From Nocardioides thalensis (lineage in GTDB: Bacteria > Actinomycetota > Actinomycetes > Propionibacteriales > Nocardioidaceae): a DNA stretch of 64,000 nt. How positions within the stretch are numbered: the stretch's first letter is position 1; every line of letters starts with the position of its first letter. The stretch lies in NCBI RefSeq assembly GCF_013410655.1, contig NZ_JACCFP010000001.1:4487501-4551500 (forward strand), given 5' to 3'. The notes beneath the pieces were generated by a model. It was given only the letters and a program-made list of their open reading frames with translations, ran no database searches and had not been told where the DNA came from. The position numbers were made by a program, and so were the translations under genes. Positions 50,455 to 58,875 of this stretch are shown piece by piece.

Positions 50455-51471
50455 ATGGACTTCGGAGTTGTTCTCCAGACCAACCCGCCCGCCTGGCGCA
50501 CGGTCGGCCTGGCCAAGCAGGCGGAGGAGCACGGGTTCGACTACGTGTGGACGTTCGACTCCCACCTGCTGTGGCAGGAGCCCTACGTCATCTACTCGGC
50601 GATCCTCAACGAGACCAAGCGGGTCATCGTGGGCCCGATGGTCACCAACCCGGCCACGCGCGACTGGACGGTCACGGCGTCGGTGTTCGCCACGCTCAAC
50701 GAGATGTACGGCAACCGCACCGTCGTCGGCATCGGCCGCGGCGACTCCGCCGTCCGCGTGCTCAACGGCAAGCCGTGCACGCTCAAGGAGGTGCGCGAGG
50801 CGACCCACGTGATCCGCGAGCTCGGCAACTGCCGGCCGGTGGAGGTCAACGGCGCGACCCTGCAGTTCCCGTGGGCACGCACGTCCGAGCTCGAGGTCTG
50901 GATCGCGGCCTACGGACCGCTCGCCCTGAAGACGGCCGGCGAGGCGGGCGACGGGTTCATCCTCCAGCTCGCCGACGTCGACGTGGCCAAGTGGATGATC
51001 ACCAAGGTCAAGGAGGCGGCCGCGGCGGCCGGGCGTGACCCGGAGGCGCTGACGTTCTGCGTCGCCGCGCCGGCGTACGTCGGCGACGACATCAAGCACA
51101 TGCGCGAGCAGACCCGGTGGTTCGGCGGCATGGTCGGCAACCACATCGCCGACATCGTGAACAAGTACGGGACCGAGGCCGACTTCCCGCAGGTGCTGAT
51201 CGACTACATCGCCGGCCGCACCGGCTACGACTACAACACCCACGGCAAGGCCGACAACGACCACGTCGACTTCGTGCCCGACGAGATCGTCGACCGCTTC
51301 TGCATCCTCGGGACCCCCGAGGAGCACGTCGCCAAGCTCGAGGAGCTCAAGGCCATCGGCGTCGACCAGTTCTCGGTCTACCTCCAGCACGACAACAAGG
51401 AGGAGACGATGCGCCTGTACGGCGAGTCGATCATGCCGAAGCTCCGCGACCACGTGACCGCGAAGGCCTGA
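50455..51471 (+). CDS. LLM-class (probably F420-dependent) oxidoreductase in the pyrimidine operon
   Basis: A 338-residue luciferase-like TIM-barrel flavin/F420 oxidoreductase resembling the TIGR03842 group. MDFGVVLQTNPPAWRTVGLA is the barrel opening; EHGFDYVWTFDSHLLWQEPY, VVGIGRGDSAVRVLNGKPC and PEEHVAKLEELKAIGVDQFS are typical LLM segments. AAGGAG sits eight bases before the ATG, directly after the dihydropyrimidinase. The reductive pathway's first step, uracil to dihydrouracil, has no classical enzyme in this cluster, so this protein is a candidate for it. The cofactor (F420 versus FMN) cannot be proven from sequence. Confidence 0.85.
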   Translation: MDFGVVLQTNPPAWRTVGLAKQAEEHGFDYVWTFDSHLLWQEPYVIYSAILNETKRVIVGPMVTNPATRDWTVTASVFATLNEMYGNRTVVGIGRGDSAVRVLNGKPCTLKEVREATHVIRELGNCRPVEVNGATLQFPWARTSELEVWIAAYGPLALKTAGEAGDGFILQLADVDVAKWMITKVKEAAAAAGRDPEALTFCVAAPAYVGDDIKHMREQTRWFGGMVGNHIADIVNKYGTEADFPQVLIDYIAGRTGYDYNTHGKADNDHVDFVPDEIVDRFCILGTPEEHVAKLEELKAIGVDQFSVYLQHDNKEETMRLYGESIMPKLRDHVTAKA

Positions 51472-51475
51472 GCCC

Positions 51476-52348
51476 TTGGTCGCACGAATCCGACCCCTGC
51501 TCCTCGGGATCCTCGGCCTGCTCGCCGTGGCCGCCCTGTGGGAGGGCTACAAGGCGCTCGGTCCCGAGGACGGCCTGCTGGTGGGGGACAACCGGGTGCT
51601 GCCGCGCACCACCGACCTGGCGATGCCCCACGTCTGGGACATCGTGCAGCGGATCCTCGAGCCCGCCACCAGTCTCGACGGCGCCGAGCCGCTGTGGCTC
51701 CTCGTGGCGAAGGCCGCGGGCGTGTCGCTCGGCATCGCCGCGGTGGGCTGGCTCGCCGGCACGCTCGTCGGGCTCCTGCTCGCGGTGCTGATGCAGGGCG
51801 TCCGGATCGCCGAGTGGGGCCTGCTGCCCTGGATCGTGCTGAGCCAGACCGTGCCGCTCATCGCGTTCGCCCCGGTGGTGCGCAGTTGGGGCTCACGCGT
51901 CGAGATCGGCGGCTGGGAGTGGCCGCCGTGGCTCTCCGTCGCGGTGATCGCCAGCTATCTCGCGTTCTTCCCGGTCGCCGTCGGAGCGCTCAAGGGCCTC
52001 CAGTCGCCCGAGCGCACCCACACCGAGCTGATGCACACCTACGCCGCGGGCTGGTGGAAGACCCTGCTCAAGGTGCGGTTCCCCGCCGCCGTGCCCTACC
52101 TGCTGCCGGCCCTGCGACTGGCTGCGGCCAGCGCCGTGGTCGGCGGCGTGGTCGCCGAGGTGTCGACCGGCTACCTCGACGGCATCGGGCGGCTCCTGGT
52201 CAGCTTCGCCGGCCAGGCGTCCGGCGACCCGGCGAAGGCCTGGGCGCCGATCCTCGGCGCCATCGGCCTCGGCCTGGTGGCCGCCGGATTCGTGGCGCTG
52301 CTCGGGGTGCTGCTCAGGAACTACCGCCGCGGGGAGGCGACAGCATGA
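51476..52348 (+). CDS. ABC transporter permease (pyrimidine-type importer), subunit 1
   Basis: A 290-residue inner-membrane permease of the SsuC/TauC-like family. About six helices, the first being LLLGILGLLAVAALW. The ATPase-contacting loop is LMHTYAAGWWKTLLKVRFPA followed by AVPYLLPALRLAAASAVVGG. Start TTG 51476 is uncertain, but the reading frame is clear. Followed by an ATPase, a second permease and an NMT1-type binding protein, it completes an importer with heterodimeric permeases. The substrate is inferred to be a pyrimidine. Confidence 0.9.
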   Translation: MVARIRPLLLGILGLLAVAALWEGYKALGPEDGLLVGDNRVLPRTTDLAMPHVWDIVQRILEPATSLDGAEPLWLLVAKAAGVSLGIAAVGWLAGTLVGLLLAVLMQGVRIAEWGLLPWIVLSQTVPLIAFAPVVRSWGSRVEIGGWEWPPWLSVAVIASYLAFFPVAVGALKGLQSPERTHTELMHTYAAGWWKTLLKVRFPAAVPYLLPALRLAAASAVVGGVVAEVSTGYLDGIGRLLVSFAGQASGDPAKAWAPILGAIGLGLVAAGFVALLGVLLRNYRRGEATA

Positions 52349-52413
52349 GCACCCCACGACGTTCTTCTCCCCCGCTTCGCTCCTCCGAACAACGCCGCAG
52401 GGACCCCGCATGA
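52345..52413 (+). CDS. 22-residue linker ORF bridging permease and ATPase genes
   Basis: ATG 52345 overlaps the permease stop (ATGA) and the frame runs 23 codons to a TGA at 52411-52413 that overlaps the ATPase ATG at 52410. It encodes an Arg/Ser/Pro-rich peptide (MSTPRRSSPPLRSSEQRRRD). It probably keeps ribosomes flowing through the gap rather than making a functional protein. The DNA has GTTC ... GAAC arms and looks like a small inserted repeat. Confidence 0.4.
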   Translation: MSTPRRSSPPLRSSEQRRRDPA

Positions 52414-53300
52414 CCGGAACCGAAGAGATGACCCCCACCGAAGGGCCAGCAGTGAACAGCCGCGACAGCCTCGACAGCTCCGCCTTCGACACCGCTCCGG
52501 CCGGCGACGCCGTCCGCGTCACCGGCGTCGACAAGGTCTTCGCCGCCAAGGGTGGCGCCGTGGAGGCTCTCTCCGGCATCGACCTCACCGTCGGCCCCGG
52601 TGAGTTCGTGTCGCTGATCGGCCCGTCCGGGTGCGGCAAGTCCACGCTGATGCGGCTGGTCGCCGACCTCGACCAGCCGACCGCCGGCACCGTCGAGGTG
52701 TTCGGCAAGAGCGCCGCCCAGGCGCGCCGCGACCAGGACTACGGCATCGCGTTCCAGCAGGCCGGCCTGCTGCCCTGGCGCACGGTCGCCGGCAACATCG
52801 CGCTGCCGCTCGAGCTCCACCGGGTCGGCAAGGCCGAGCGCAAGGAGCGCGTCGCCGAGCTCGCCGAGCTGGTCGGCCTCGAGGCGTTCGTCGACCGGCA
52901 CCCCGACCAGCTGTCGGGCGGCATGCAGCAGCGCGTGGCGATCGCTCGCGCCCTGGCCGAGCGGCCGCGGCTGCTGCTGATGGACGAGCCGTTCGGCGCG
53001 CTCGACGAGATGACCCGCGAGCGGATGCAGTCCGAGCTGGCGCGGATCGCCGGCGAGACCGGGGCCGCGGTCGTGTTCGTCACCCACTCGATCCCGGAGG
53101 CGGTCTTCCTGTCCGACCGGGTCGTCGTGATGTCGCCCCGCCCGGGCCGCGTGAGCGGCATCGTCACCACCGGGATCCCGCGGTCGGTCGCGCGCGACGA
53201 GGCACTGCGCGAGGCGAGCGTCTTCTTCGAGAAGGTCACCGAGGTGCGCGAGGCGCTGCACGGCGCGCCGGTGGCCAAGGCCGCCAGGGAGCAGCGCTGA
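52410..53300 (+). CDS. ABC transporter ATP-binding protein
   Basis: A 296-residue ATPase of the SsuB/TauB type. After a disordered tail of about 35 residues come the Walker A loop GPSGCGKSTLMRLVA, Q-loop GIAFQQAGLLPWRTVAGNIA, signature LSGGMQQRVAIARAL, Walker B LLLMDEPFGALDEMT and the H-switch FVTHSIPEAVFLSD. The ATG overlaps the linker ORF stop; the next permease starts at its TGA (TGATG). It drives import through the two permeases. Confidence 0.94.
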   Translation: MTGTEEMTPTEGPAVNSRDSLDSSAFDTAPAGDAVRVTGVDKVFAAKGGAVEALSGIDLTVGPGEFVSLIGPSGCGKSTLMRLVADLDQPTAGTVEVFGKSAAQARRDQDYGIAFQQAGLLPWRTVAGNIALPLELHRVGKAERKERVAELAELVGLEAFVDRHPDQLSGGMQQRVAIARALAERPRLLLMDEPFGALDEMTRERMQSELARIAGETGAAVVFVTHSIPEAVFLSDRVVVMSPRPGRVSGIVTTGIPRSVARDEALREASVFFEKVTEVREALHGAPVAKAAREQR

Positions 53301-54124
53301 TGGCCACTGCCACCACCGTCACCACGAGCGTCACCCCGACCCGCGCCGGGCGCGGGGTCGGGCAGGTGCTCCGCGTCGCCGCGCCTGTGGTCGTGGGGCT
53401 CGCCGGGCTGTTCGTCTGGTGGCTGCTGACCGACGTCGTCGGCGTCGAGGAGTACCTCCTGCCCGGCCCGGCGGAGGTGCGCGAGGAGTTCGCCGCCAAC
53501 TTCGACGCGATCAAGGAGGCGGCGACCACCACCGGCGTCAACGCGCTCTTCGGCCTGGTGGCCGGCAGTGTGCTCGGCGTCCTGCTGGCGACCGTCGCCG
53601 GCTGGGTGCGCGCCGTCGACGGCATGCTCGCGCCGGTCGTCGCCTCGATCGCGGTGGTCCCGATCGTCGCGCTCGCGCCGGTCCTCAACACGATGTACGG
53701 CGCCGACAGCGAGTACGGCCGACGGATGATCGCCACCCTCGCGGCGTTCGTGCCCGTCTTCGTCAACACGCTCCGGGGCCTGCGCCAGACCACGCCGATC
53801 CAGCGCGACCTGATGCGCGCGACCGCGGCCGGGCCGCTGCAGTCGTTCCGCGCGGTCACGCTGCCCACAGCGGCGCCATACGCCATCACCGGTGTCCGCA
53901 TCGCCAGCTCGCTCGCGGTGATCTCCGCGCTGGTGGCCGAGTACTTCGGCGGTCCGCGCGGCGGGCTCGGCGCCTTCATCTCGACGTCCGCAGCGACCAG
54001 CGCCTATGCCCGTGCCTGGGCGTACGTCGGCGCGGCGATCCTTCTCGGTCTCGCGTTCTACGTCGTCACCGCGGCGATCGAGCGCCTCGCGCAGCACCAG
54101 TGGCCCACCACGGATGCCCGATGA
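53300..54124 (+). CDS. ABC transporter permease, subunit 2
   Basis: A 274-residue permease paired with the one at 51476. Helices include VAAPVVVGLAGLFVWWLLTD; the coupling loop is DLMRATAAGPLQSFRAVTLP with TAAPYAITGVRIASSLAVIS. The ATG shares an A with the ATPase stop. Two different permeases in one operon suggest a heterodimer. In actinobacteria this layout is typical for importers of hydroxymethylpyrimidine-like or riboflavin-like compounds. Confidence 0.92.
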   Translation: MATATTVTTSVTPTRAGRGVGQVLRVAAPVVVGLAGLFVWWLLTDVVGVEEYLLPGPAEVREEFAANFDAIKEAATTTGVNALFGLVAGSVLGVLLATVAGWVRAVDGMLAPVVASIAVVPIVALAPVLNTMYGADSEYGRRMIATLAAFVPVFVNTLRGLRQTTPIQRDLMRATAAGPLQSFRAVTLPTAAPYAITGVRIASSLAVISALVAEYFGGPRGGLGAFISTSAATSAYARAWAYVGAAILLGLAFYVVTAAIERLAQHQWPTTDAR

Positions 54125-54138
54125 AAGGAAACCTGCCC

Positions 54139-55278
54139 ATGAAGAACCGCATGAGACGCGCCCTCGTGACCAGCCTGGTCACGATCGCCGTCGCCCCGAT
54201 GATCGCCGCCTGTGGTGACAGCGACGACGGTGGCGGCGGGGGCGACGGCGACCTGACCGAGGTCACGCTGCAGCTGCAGTGGCTGCCGCAGGCCCAGTTC
54301 GCCGGCTACTACGCCGCCGTCGAGCAGGGGTTCTTCGAGGAGGAGGGCCTCGAGGTCGAGATCGTCCCGTCCGGAGGCGACATCGTGCCGCAGGACGCGC
54401 TCGCCGCCGGCGACGCCGACTACGCGATCGCGTGGGTGCCGAAGGTGCTCGGGTCGATCGAGGGTGGCGCCAACCTGACCAACGTCGCGCAGATCTTCCA
54501 GCGCTCGGGCACGCTGCAGGTCTCGTGGGCCGACTCCGGCATCGAGTCGGTCGCCGACTTCGAGGGTCAGCGCATCGGCTCGTGGGGCTTCGGCAACGAG
54601 TGGGAGATCTTCGCGGCCATGGCCGCGGAGGGCCTCGACTCCGAGTCGGTCGAGATCGTCACGCAGGACTTCAACATGAACGCGTTCCTCTCCGGCGACA
54701 TCGACGCCGCGCAGGCGATGACCTACAACGAGTACGCGCAGCTCCTCGAGACCGTGAACCCCGACACCGGCGAGCTCTACCAGCCGGAGGACTTCAACGT
54801 CATCTCCTACGAGGACACCGAGGGCGCCATGCTCCAGGACGCGATCTGGGCCGACACCGAGCGGCTGGAGAGCGACGAGGAGTACGCCGAGACCACGGTC
54901 GCGTTCCTGAAGGCCGTCATCAAGGGCTGGGCGTTCGCGCGTGACAACGTGGAGGAGGCCGCGCAGATCACGGTCGACGCCGGCTCTGCCTGGCCGCCGA
55001 CCCACGAGCTGTGGATGGCCAACGAGGTCAACAAGCTGATCTGGCCGGCAGAGAACGGCATCGGCGTGATCGACGAGGCGGCCTGGCAGCAGACCGTCGA
55101 CGGGGCGCTCTCCGCGGTCAACGAGCAGGGACAGAACCTGATCACCGAGGAGCCGCCCGAGACCGCTTACGACAACACCTACATCGAGCAGGCCATCGAG
55201 GAACTGGGCGACGAGGTCGACACCACCGGTGCCGACTACGAGCCGATCGAGGTCGAGCTCACCGAGGGCGGCAACTAG
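54139..55278 (+). CDS. NMT1/THI5-like ABC substrate-binding lipoprotein
   Basis: A 379-residue extracytoplasmic lipoprotein. The signal sequence ends with the lipobox IAAC and Cys25 is the anchor, followed by a Gly/Asp-rich spacer. VTLQLQWLPQAQFAGYYAAV with EQGFFEEEGLEVEIVPSGGD is the NMT1/THI5 hallmark, a fold that binds pyrimidines such as the thiamine precursor. ATG 54139 is preferred: AAGGA lies nine bases upstream; ATG 54121 adds six residues. The operon context suggests binding of uracil, thymine or dihydropyrimidine rather than a thiamine precursor. Confidence 0.92.
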   Translation: MKNRMRRALVTSLVTIAVAPMIAACGDSDDGGGGGDGDLTEVTLQLQWLPQAQFAGYYAAVEQGFFEEEGLEVEIVPSGGDIVPQDALAAGDADYAIAWVPKVLGSIEGGANLTNVAQIFQRSGTLQVSWADSGIESVADFEGQRIGSWGFGNEWEIFAAMAAEGLDSESVEIVTQDFNMNAFLSGDIDAAQAMTYNEYAQLLETVNPDTGELYQPEDFNVISYEDTEGAMLQDAIWADTERLESDEEYAETTVAFLKAVIKGWAFARDNVEEAAQITVDAGSAWPPTHELWMANEVNKLIWPAENGIGVIDEAAWQQTVDGALSAVNEQGQNLITEEPPETAYDNTYIEQAIEELGDEVDTTGADYEPIEVELTEGGN

Positions 55279-55301
55279 CCGCCCGCCCGGTCCGGGGACA
55301 G

Positions 55302-55338
55302 CCGGGTGGGTGAGTGCGTGGGGCGCTCATCCACCCGG
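55302..55338 (+). terminator. Stem-loop between the transporter and aminotransferase genes
   Basis: Arms CCGGGTGGGTGAG (55302-55314) and CTCATCCACCCGG (55326-55338) pair over 13 positions with one G-U, around an 11-base loop. With the aminotransferase gene 60 bp downstream on the same strand it may be a partial terminator or an mRNA stabiliser separating the two halves of the operon. Confidence 0.55.
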
Positions 55339-55398
55339 TACCGCCGGTTCCGGGCACGACACGGCATCACCAGAGAAGCAGCACCGAGATGAGGAGCA

Positions 55399-56730
55399 AT
55401 GACGCAAGCAGACCTCGACCGTGACCTCGACGCGCTCACCGCGGAGCTCGACAAGGGGCACGTCTTCCACTCCTGGAGCGCCCAGGCGGCGCTCAAGCCG
55501 TTGCCCGTCGCGGGCGGCCTCGGCACCAAGGTGTGGGACCACTCGGGCCGCACCTATCTCGACTTCTCCAGCCAGCTGGTCAACGTCAACATCGGCCACC
55601 AGCACCCGGCGGTGATCGCCGCGATCAAGGAGCAGGCCGACAAGCTGGCGACCATCGGGCCCGCGACCGCCAACCTGACGCGGGGCGAGGCGGCCAAGCG
55701 GATCACCGCGCTGGCACCCGACGGCCTCGACAAGGTCTTCTTCACCAACGGCGGGGCCGACGCGATCGAGAACGCGATCCGGATGGCGCGCCTGCACACC
55801 GGTCGCGACAAGGTGATCTCGCGCTACCGGTCCTACCACGGCAACACCGGCGCCGCGATCGTCGCGACCGGCGACTGGCGCCGGATCCCCAACGAGTACG
55901 CGCGCGGCCACGTGCACGCGTTCGGCCCCTACCTCTACCGGTCGGAGTTCTGGGCCACGACGCCGGAGGAGGAGTGCGAGCGCGCGCTCCAGCACCTGCG
56001 GCGCGTCGTCGAGTGCGAGGGTCCCGCCAGCGTCGCGGCGATCCTCCTCGAGACCATCCCCGGCACCGCCGGGATCATGGTGCCGCCGCCGGGCTATCTC
56101 GCCGGTGTAGGGGCGCTCGCCGACGAGCACGGCATCCTGCTGATCCTCGACGAGGTGATGGCCGGCTTCGGCCGCACGGGCGAGTGGCTCGCCCTCGACG
56201 GCTTCGACGTCAAGCCCGACCTGATCACCTTCGCCAAGGGCGTCAACTCCGGCTACGTGCCGGTGGGCGGCGTCATCATCAGCAACGAGGTCGCCGCGAC
56301 GTTCGACGACCGGGTCTTCCCCGGCGGCCTGACCTACAGCGGCCACCCGCTCGCTGCGGCCTCGATCGTCGGCGCGCTCGACGCCATGCAGGCCGAGGGC
56401 ATCGTCGACCACGCCCGGCAGATCGGCGCCGAGGTGATCGGGCCCGGCCTCGCCGAGCTGGCCGACAAGCACCGCGTCGTCGGCGAGGTGCGCGGCCTGG
56501 GCGTCTTCTGGGCGATGGAGCTGGTCGCCGACCCCGCGACCCGCGAGCCCCTCCCCGCAGCGCTGATGGGCAAGGCGAAGGCGGCGTGCGTCGAGCGCGG
56601 ACTGCTGCCCTTCGTCGTCGACAACCGCATCCACGTCGTACCGCCGTGCGTCGTCACCGCCGACGAGGTCGGCGAGGCGCTCGCGACGTACGACGCCGTA
56701 CTCACCCTTCTGGACGGAGAAATCGCATGA
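55399..56730 (+). CDS. Class III aminotransferase, probable beta-alanine:2-oxo acid aminotransferase
   Basis: A 443-residue PLP enzyme. The cofactor motifs are FFTNGGADAIENAIRMAR, ILDEVMAGFGRTGEW (Asp251) and the Schiff-base Lys280 in ITFAKGVNSGYVPVGGV. Sequence and position suggest transfer of the amino group of beta-alanine to give malonate semialdehyde, since the preceding genes produce beta-alanine and the next consumes the semialdehyde. GABA or 3-aminoisobutyrate may also be accepted. GATGAGGAGCA precedes the ATG. It overlaps the dehydrogenase gene (ATGA). Confidence 0.92.
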   Translation: MTQADLDRDLDALTAELDKGHVFHSWSAQAALKPLPVAGGLGTKVWDHSGRTYLDFSSQLVNVNIGHQHPAVIAAIKEQADKLATIGPATANLTRGEAAKRITALAPDGLDKVFFTNGGADAIENAIRMARLHTGRDKVISRYRSYHGNTGAAIVATGDWRRIPNEYARGHVHAFGPYLYRSEFWATTPEEECERALQHLRRVVECEGPASVAAILLETIPGTAGIMVPPPGYLAGVGALADEHGILLILDEVMAGFGRTGEWLALDGFDVKPDLITFAKGVNSGYVPVGGVIISNEVAATFDDRVFPGGLTYSGHPLAAASIVGALDAMQAEGIVDHARQIGAEVIGPGLAELADKHRVVGEVRGLGVFWAMELVADPATREPLPAALMGKAKAACVERGLLPFVVDNRIHVVPPCVVTADEVGEALATYDAVLTLLDGEIA

Positions 56731-58223
56731 CCACCCCCGTGCTCGACCACTGGATCGCCGGCGGCCCCGACGCCGGCACCTCGACCCGCACCGGCCCCGT
56801 CTACGACCCCGCGCTCGGCGTCGTGGCCAAGGAGGTCCGCCTCGGCTCCGCGGCCGACGTCGACAAGGCGGTCGCCACCGCCAAGGAGGCGTTCGCCTCG
56901 TGGGGCCGCACGTCGATCGCGAAGCGCCAGCAGGTGCTGTTCGGCTTCCGCGAGCTGCTCAACCAGCGCAAGGACGAGCTCGCGGCGATCCTCACCTCCG
57001 AGCACGGCAAGGTGCTCGGCGACGCGGCCGGCGAGGTCGCCCGCGGCCTGGAGGTCGTGGAGTTCGCGTGCGGCATGCCGCACCTGAGCAAGGGCGCCTA
57101 CTCGCTGGGCGTCTCCACCGACGTCGACGTCTACTCGATCAAGGAGCCGCTGGGCGTCGTCGGCATCATCAGCCCGTTCAACTTCCCGGCGATGGTGCCC
57201 ATGTGGTTCTTCCCGATCGCGATCGCGACGGGCAACGCCGTCGTGCTGAAGCCGAGCGAGAAGGACCCCAGCGTCGCCAACTGGATGGCCGCGCTGCTCA
57301 AGGAGGCCGGCCTCCCCGACGGCGTCTTCAACGTCGTCCACGGCGACAAGGAGGCCGTCGACGCGCTGCTCACGCACGACGACGTCGCGGCGATCTCGTT
57401 CGTCGGCTCCACGCCGATCGCGAAGTACGTCTACGAGACCGCGACCACCCACGGCAAGCGGGTGCAGGCCCTCGGCGGCGCCAAGAACCACATGCTGGTG
57501 CTGCCCGACGCCGACCTCGACCTGGTCGCCGACTCGGCCGTCAACGCGGGCTTCGGCTCCGCGGGCGAGCGGTGCATGGCGATCTCGGTCGTCGTCGCCG
57601 TCGACCCCGTCGGCGACGAGCTGATCGAGAAGGTCCGCGACCGGATGGGCAAGCTCGTCATCGGCGACGGCCGGCGCGGCTGCGACATGGGCCCGCTGAT
57701 CACCCGGGAGCACCGCGACAAGGTCGCGGGCTACCTCGACGTCGCGGCCGAGGACGGCGCGTCGGTCGTGGTCGACGGGCGCGGGATCGAGGTCGACGGT
57801 GAGCCCGACGGCTTCTGGCTCGGCCCGTCGCTCGTCGACAAGGTGCCGACCACCTCGACGGTCTACACCGACGAGATCTTCGGCCCGGTGCTGTCGGTCG
57901 TGCGCGTCTCGTCGTACGCCGAGGGCGTCGAGCTCATCAACAGCGGGCCCTACGGCAACGGCACCGCCATCTTCACCAACGACGGCGGCGCTGCCCGGCG
58001 GTTCATGCTCGACGCCGAGGTCGGCATGGTCGGCGTCAACGTGCCGATCCCGGTGCCGGTCGCCTACCACTCGTTCGGTGGTTGGAAGGCGTCGATCTTC
58101 GGCGACGCGAAGGCCTACGGCCCGCAGGGCGTGGAGTTCTTCACCCGCGAGAAGGCGGTCACCTCGCGCTGGCTCGACCCGAGCCACGGCGGGATCAACC
58201 TGGGCTTCCCGCAGAACGACTGA
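56727..58223 (+). CDS. mmsA: CoA-acylating (methyl)malonate-semialdehyde dehydrogenase
   Basis: A 498-residue aldehyde dehydrogenase. The signature IISPFNFPAMVPMWFFPIAI is diagnostic for MmsA-type enzymes, as is FGSAGERCMAISVVV with catalytic Cys283; the general-base Glu of other ALDHs is absent (GGAKNHMLVLPDADL), as expected for a CoA-dependent enzyme. It turns malonate semialdehyde into acetyl-CoA and CO2, finishing uracil breakdown, and methylmalonate semialdehyde into propionyl-CoA for thymine. ATG overlaps the aminotransferase stop. Last gene of the operon. Confidence 0.95.
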   Translation: MTTPVLDHWIAGGPDAGTSTRTGPVYDPALGVVAKEVRLGSAADVDKAVATAKEAFASWGRTSIAKRQQVLFGFRELLNQRKDELAAILTSEHGKVLGDAAGEVARGLEVVEFACGMPHLSKGAYSLGVSTDVDVYSIKEPLGVVGIISPFNFPAMVPMWFFPIAIATGNAVVLKPSEKDPSVANWMAALLKEAGLPDGVFNVVHGDKEAVDALLTHDDVAAISFVGSTPIAKYVYETATTHGKRVQALGGAKNHMLVLPDADLDLVADSAVNAGFGSAGERCMAISVVVAVDPVGDELIEKVRDRMGKLVIGDGRRGCDMGPLITREHRDKVAGYLDVAAEDGASVVVDGRGIEVDGEPDGFWLGPSLVDKVPTTSTVYTDEIFGPVLSVVRVSSYAEGVELINSGPYGNGTAIFTNDGGAARRFMLDAEVGMVGVNVPIPVPVAYHSFGGWKASIFGDAKAYGPQGVEFFTREKAVTSRWLDPSHGGINLGFPQND

Positions 58224-58254
58224 CGTCGCCCGCACGGCGGCCTAGCCTCGGCAC

Positions 58255-58836
58255 ATGAGGCTTTCTCGAGGTACCAGGACGGCTGCCGTCGCTCTCGTGG
58301 CGGCGGCAGCCGTTGCTGCGGGCGTCCCGCCAGCGACGGCGGCGACCGACGTCGCCCGTGACCCGGCGCGCGACGTCGTGAAGGTCGCGATCCCGAGCGG
58401 TGACGAGTCCGACGCGCCCGCCAACCAGACGGTCGACGTAACCCGCTTCACCACCCGGCACCGCGGCACCCGGGTGCGCCTCGTGGTCGAGGCTCGCGAG
58501 CTTGGCGACCACATCGCGCTGCAGCTCCGGATCCGCACGCCGCGCAAGAGCTACTTCGGGTACGTCGAGAACGAGGGCGGGACGGTCTTCAAGGGACTCT
58601 CGACGAAGAACGGGTCCGCCGTGTGCGCCGGTCGCATCGGTGCCGGCGTCAGCCCGAGCGCCGACACGGTGTCGTTCACGGTGCCGCGCGGCTGCATCGG
58701 CAAGCCGCGCTGGGTGCGCACCGGTGCCCTCGCGTCGACCGGCACCTCCGACAACATCTGGTACGACGACGCGCGGCGGGACGGGTCGTTCGACATCGGG
58801 AGCATCCGGCTCGGCCCGCGGGTGGGGCACAACTGA
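58255..58836 (+). CDS. Secreted protein, function unknown
   Basis: A 193-residue protein with a typical signal peptide (RTAAVALVAAAAVAAGVPPA) and predicted cleavage after ATA. The mature part is rich in beta strands (TRVRLVVEARELGDHIALQL; TVSFTVPRGCIGKPRWVRTG) with two cysteines likely bridged. A beta-sandwich is probable. This pattern is common in Nocardioides-like genomes but has no known role. A stand-alone gene. Confidence 0.75.
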   Translation: MRLSRGTRTAAVALVAAAAVAAGVPPATAATDVARDPARDVVKVAIPSGDESDAPANQTVDVTRFTTRHRGTRVRLVVEARELGDHIALQLRIRTPRKSYFGYVENEGGTVFKGLSTKNGSAVCAGRIGAGVSPSADTVSFTVPRGCIGKPRWVRTGALASTGTSDNIWYDDARRDGSFDIGSIRLGPRVGHN

Positions 58837-58875
58837 CGCACCCCCGGTCTGGCCCGACCCACTAGAGTCGCGGCC

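Noticed and set aside
55279..55398. TPP riboswitch next to the NMT1-type transporter
   Set aside because: No THI-box core was seen before or within the transporter genes; only a simple stem-loop is present.
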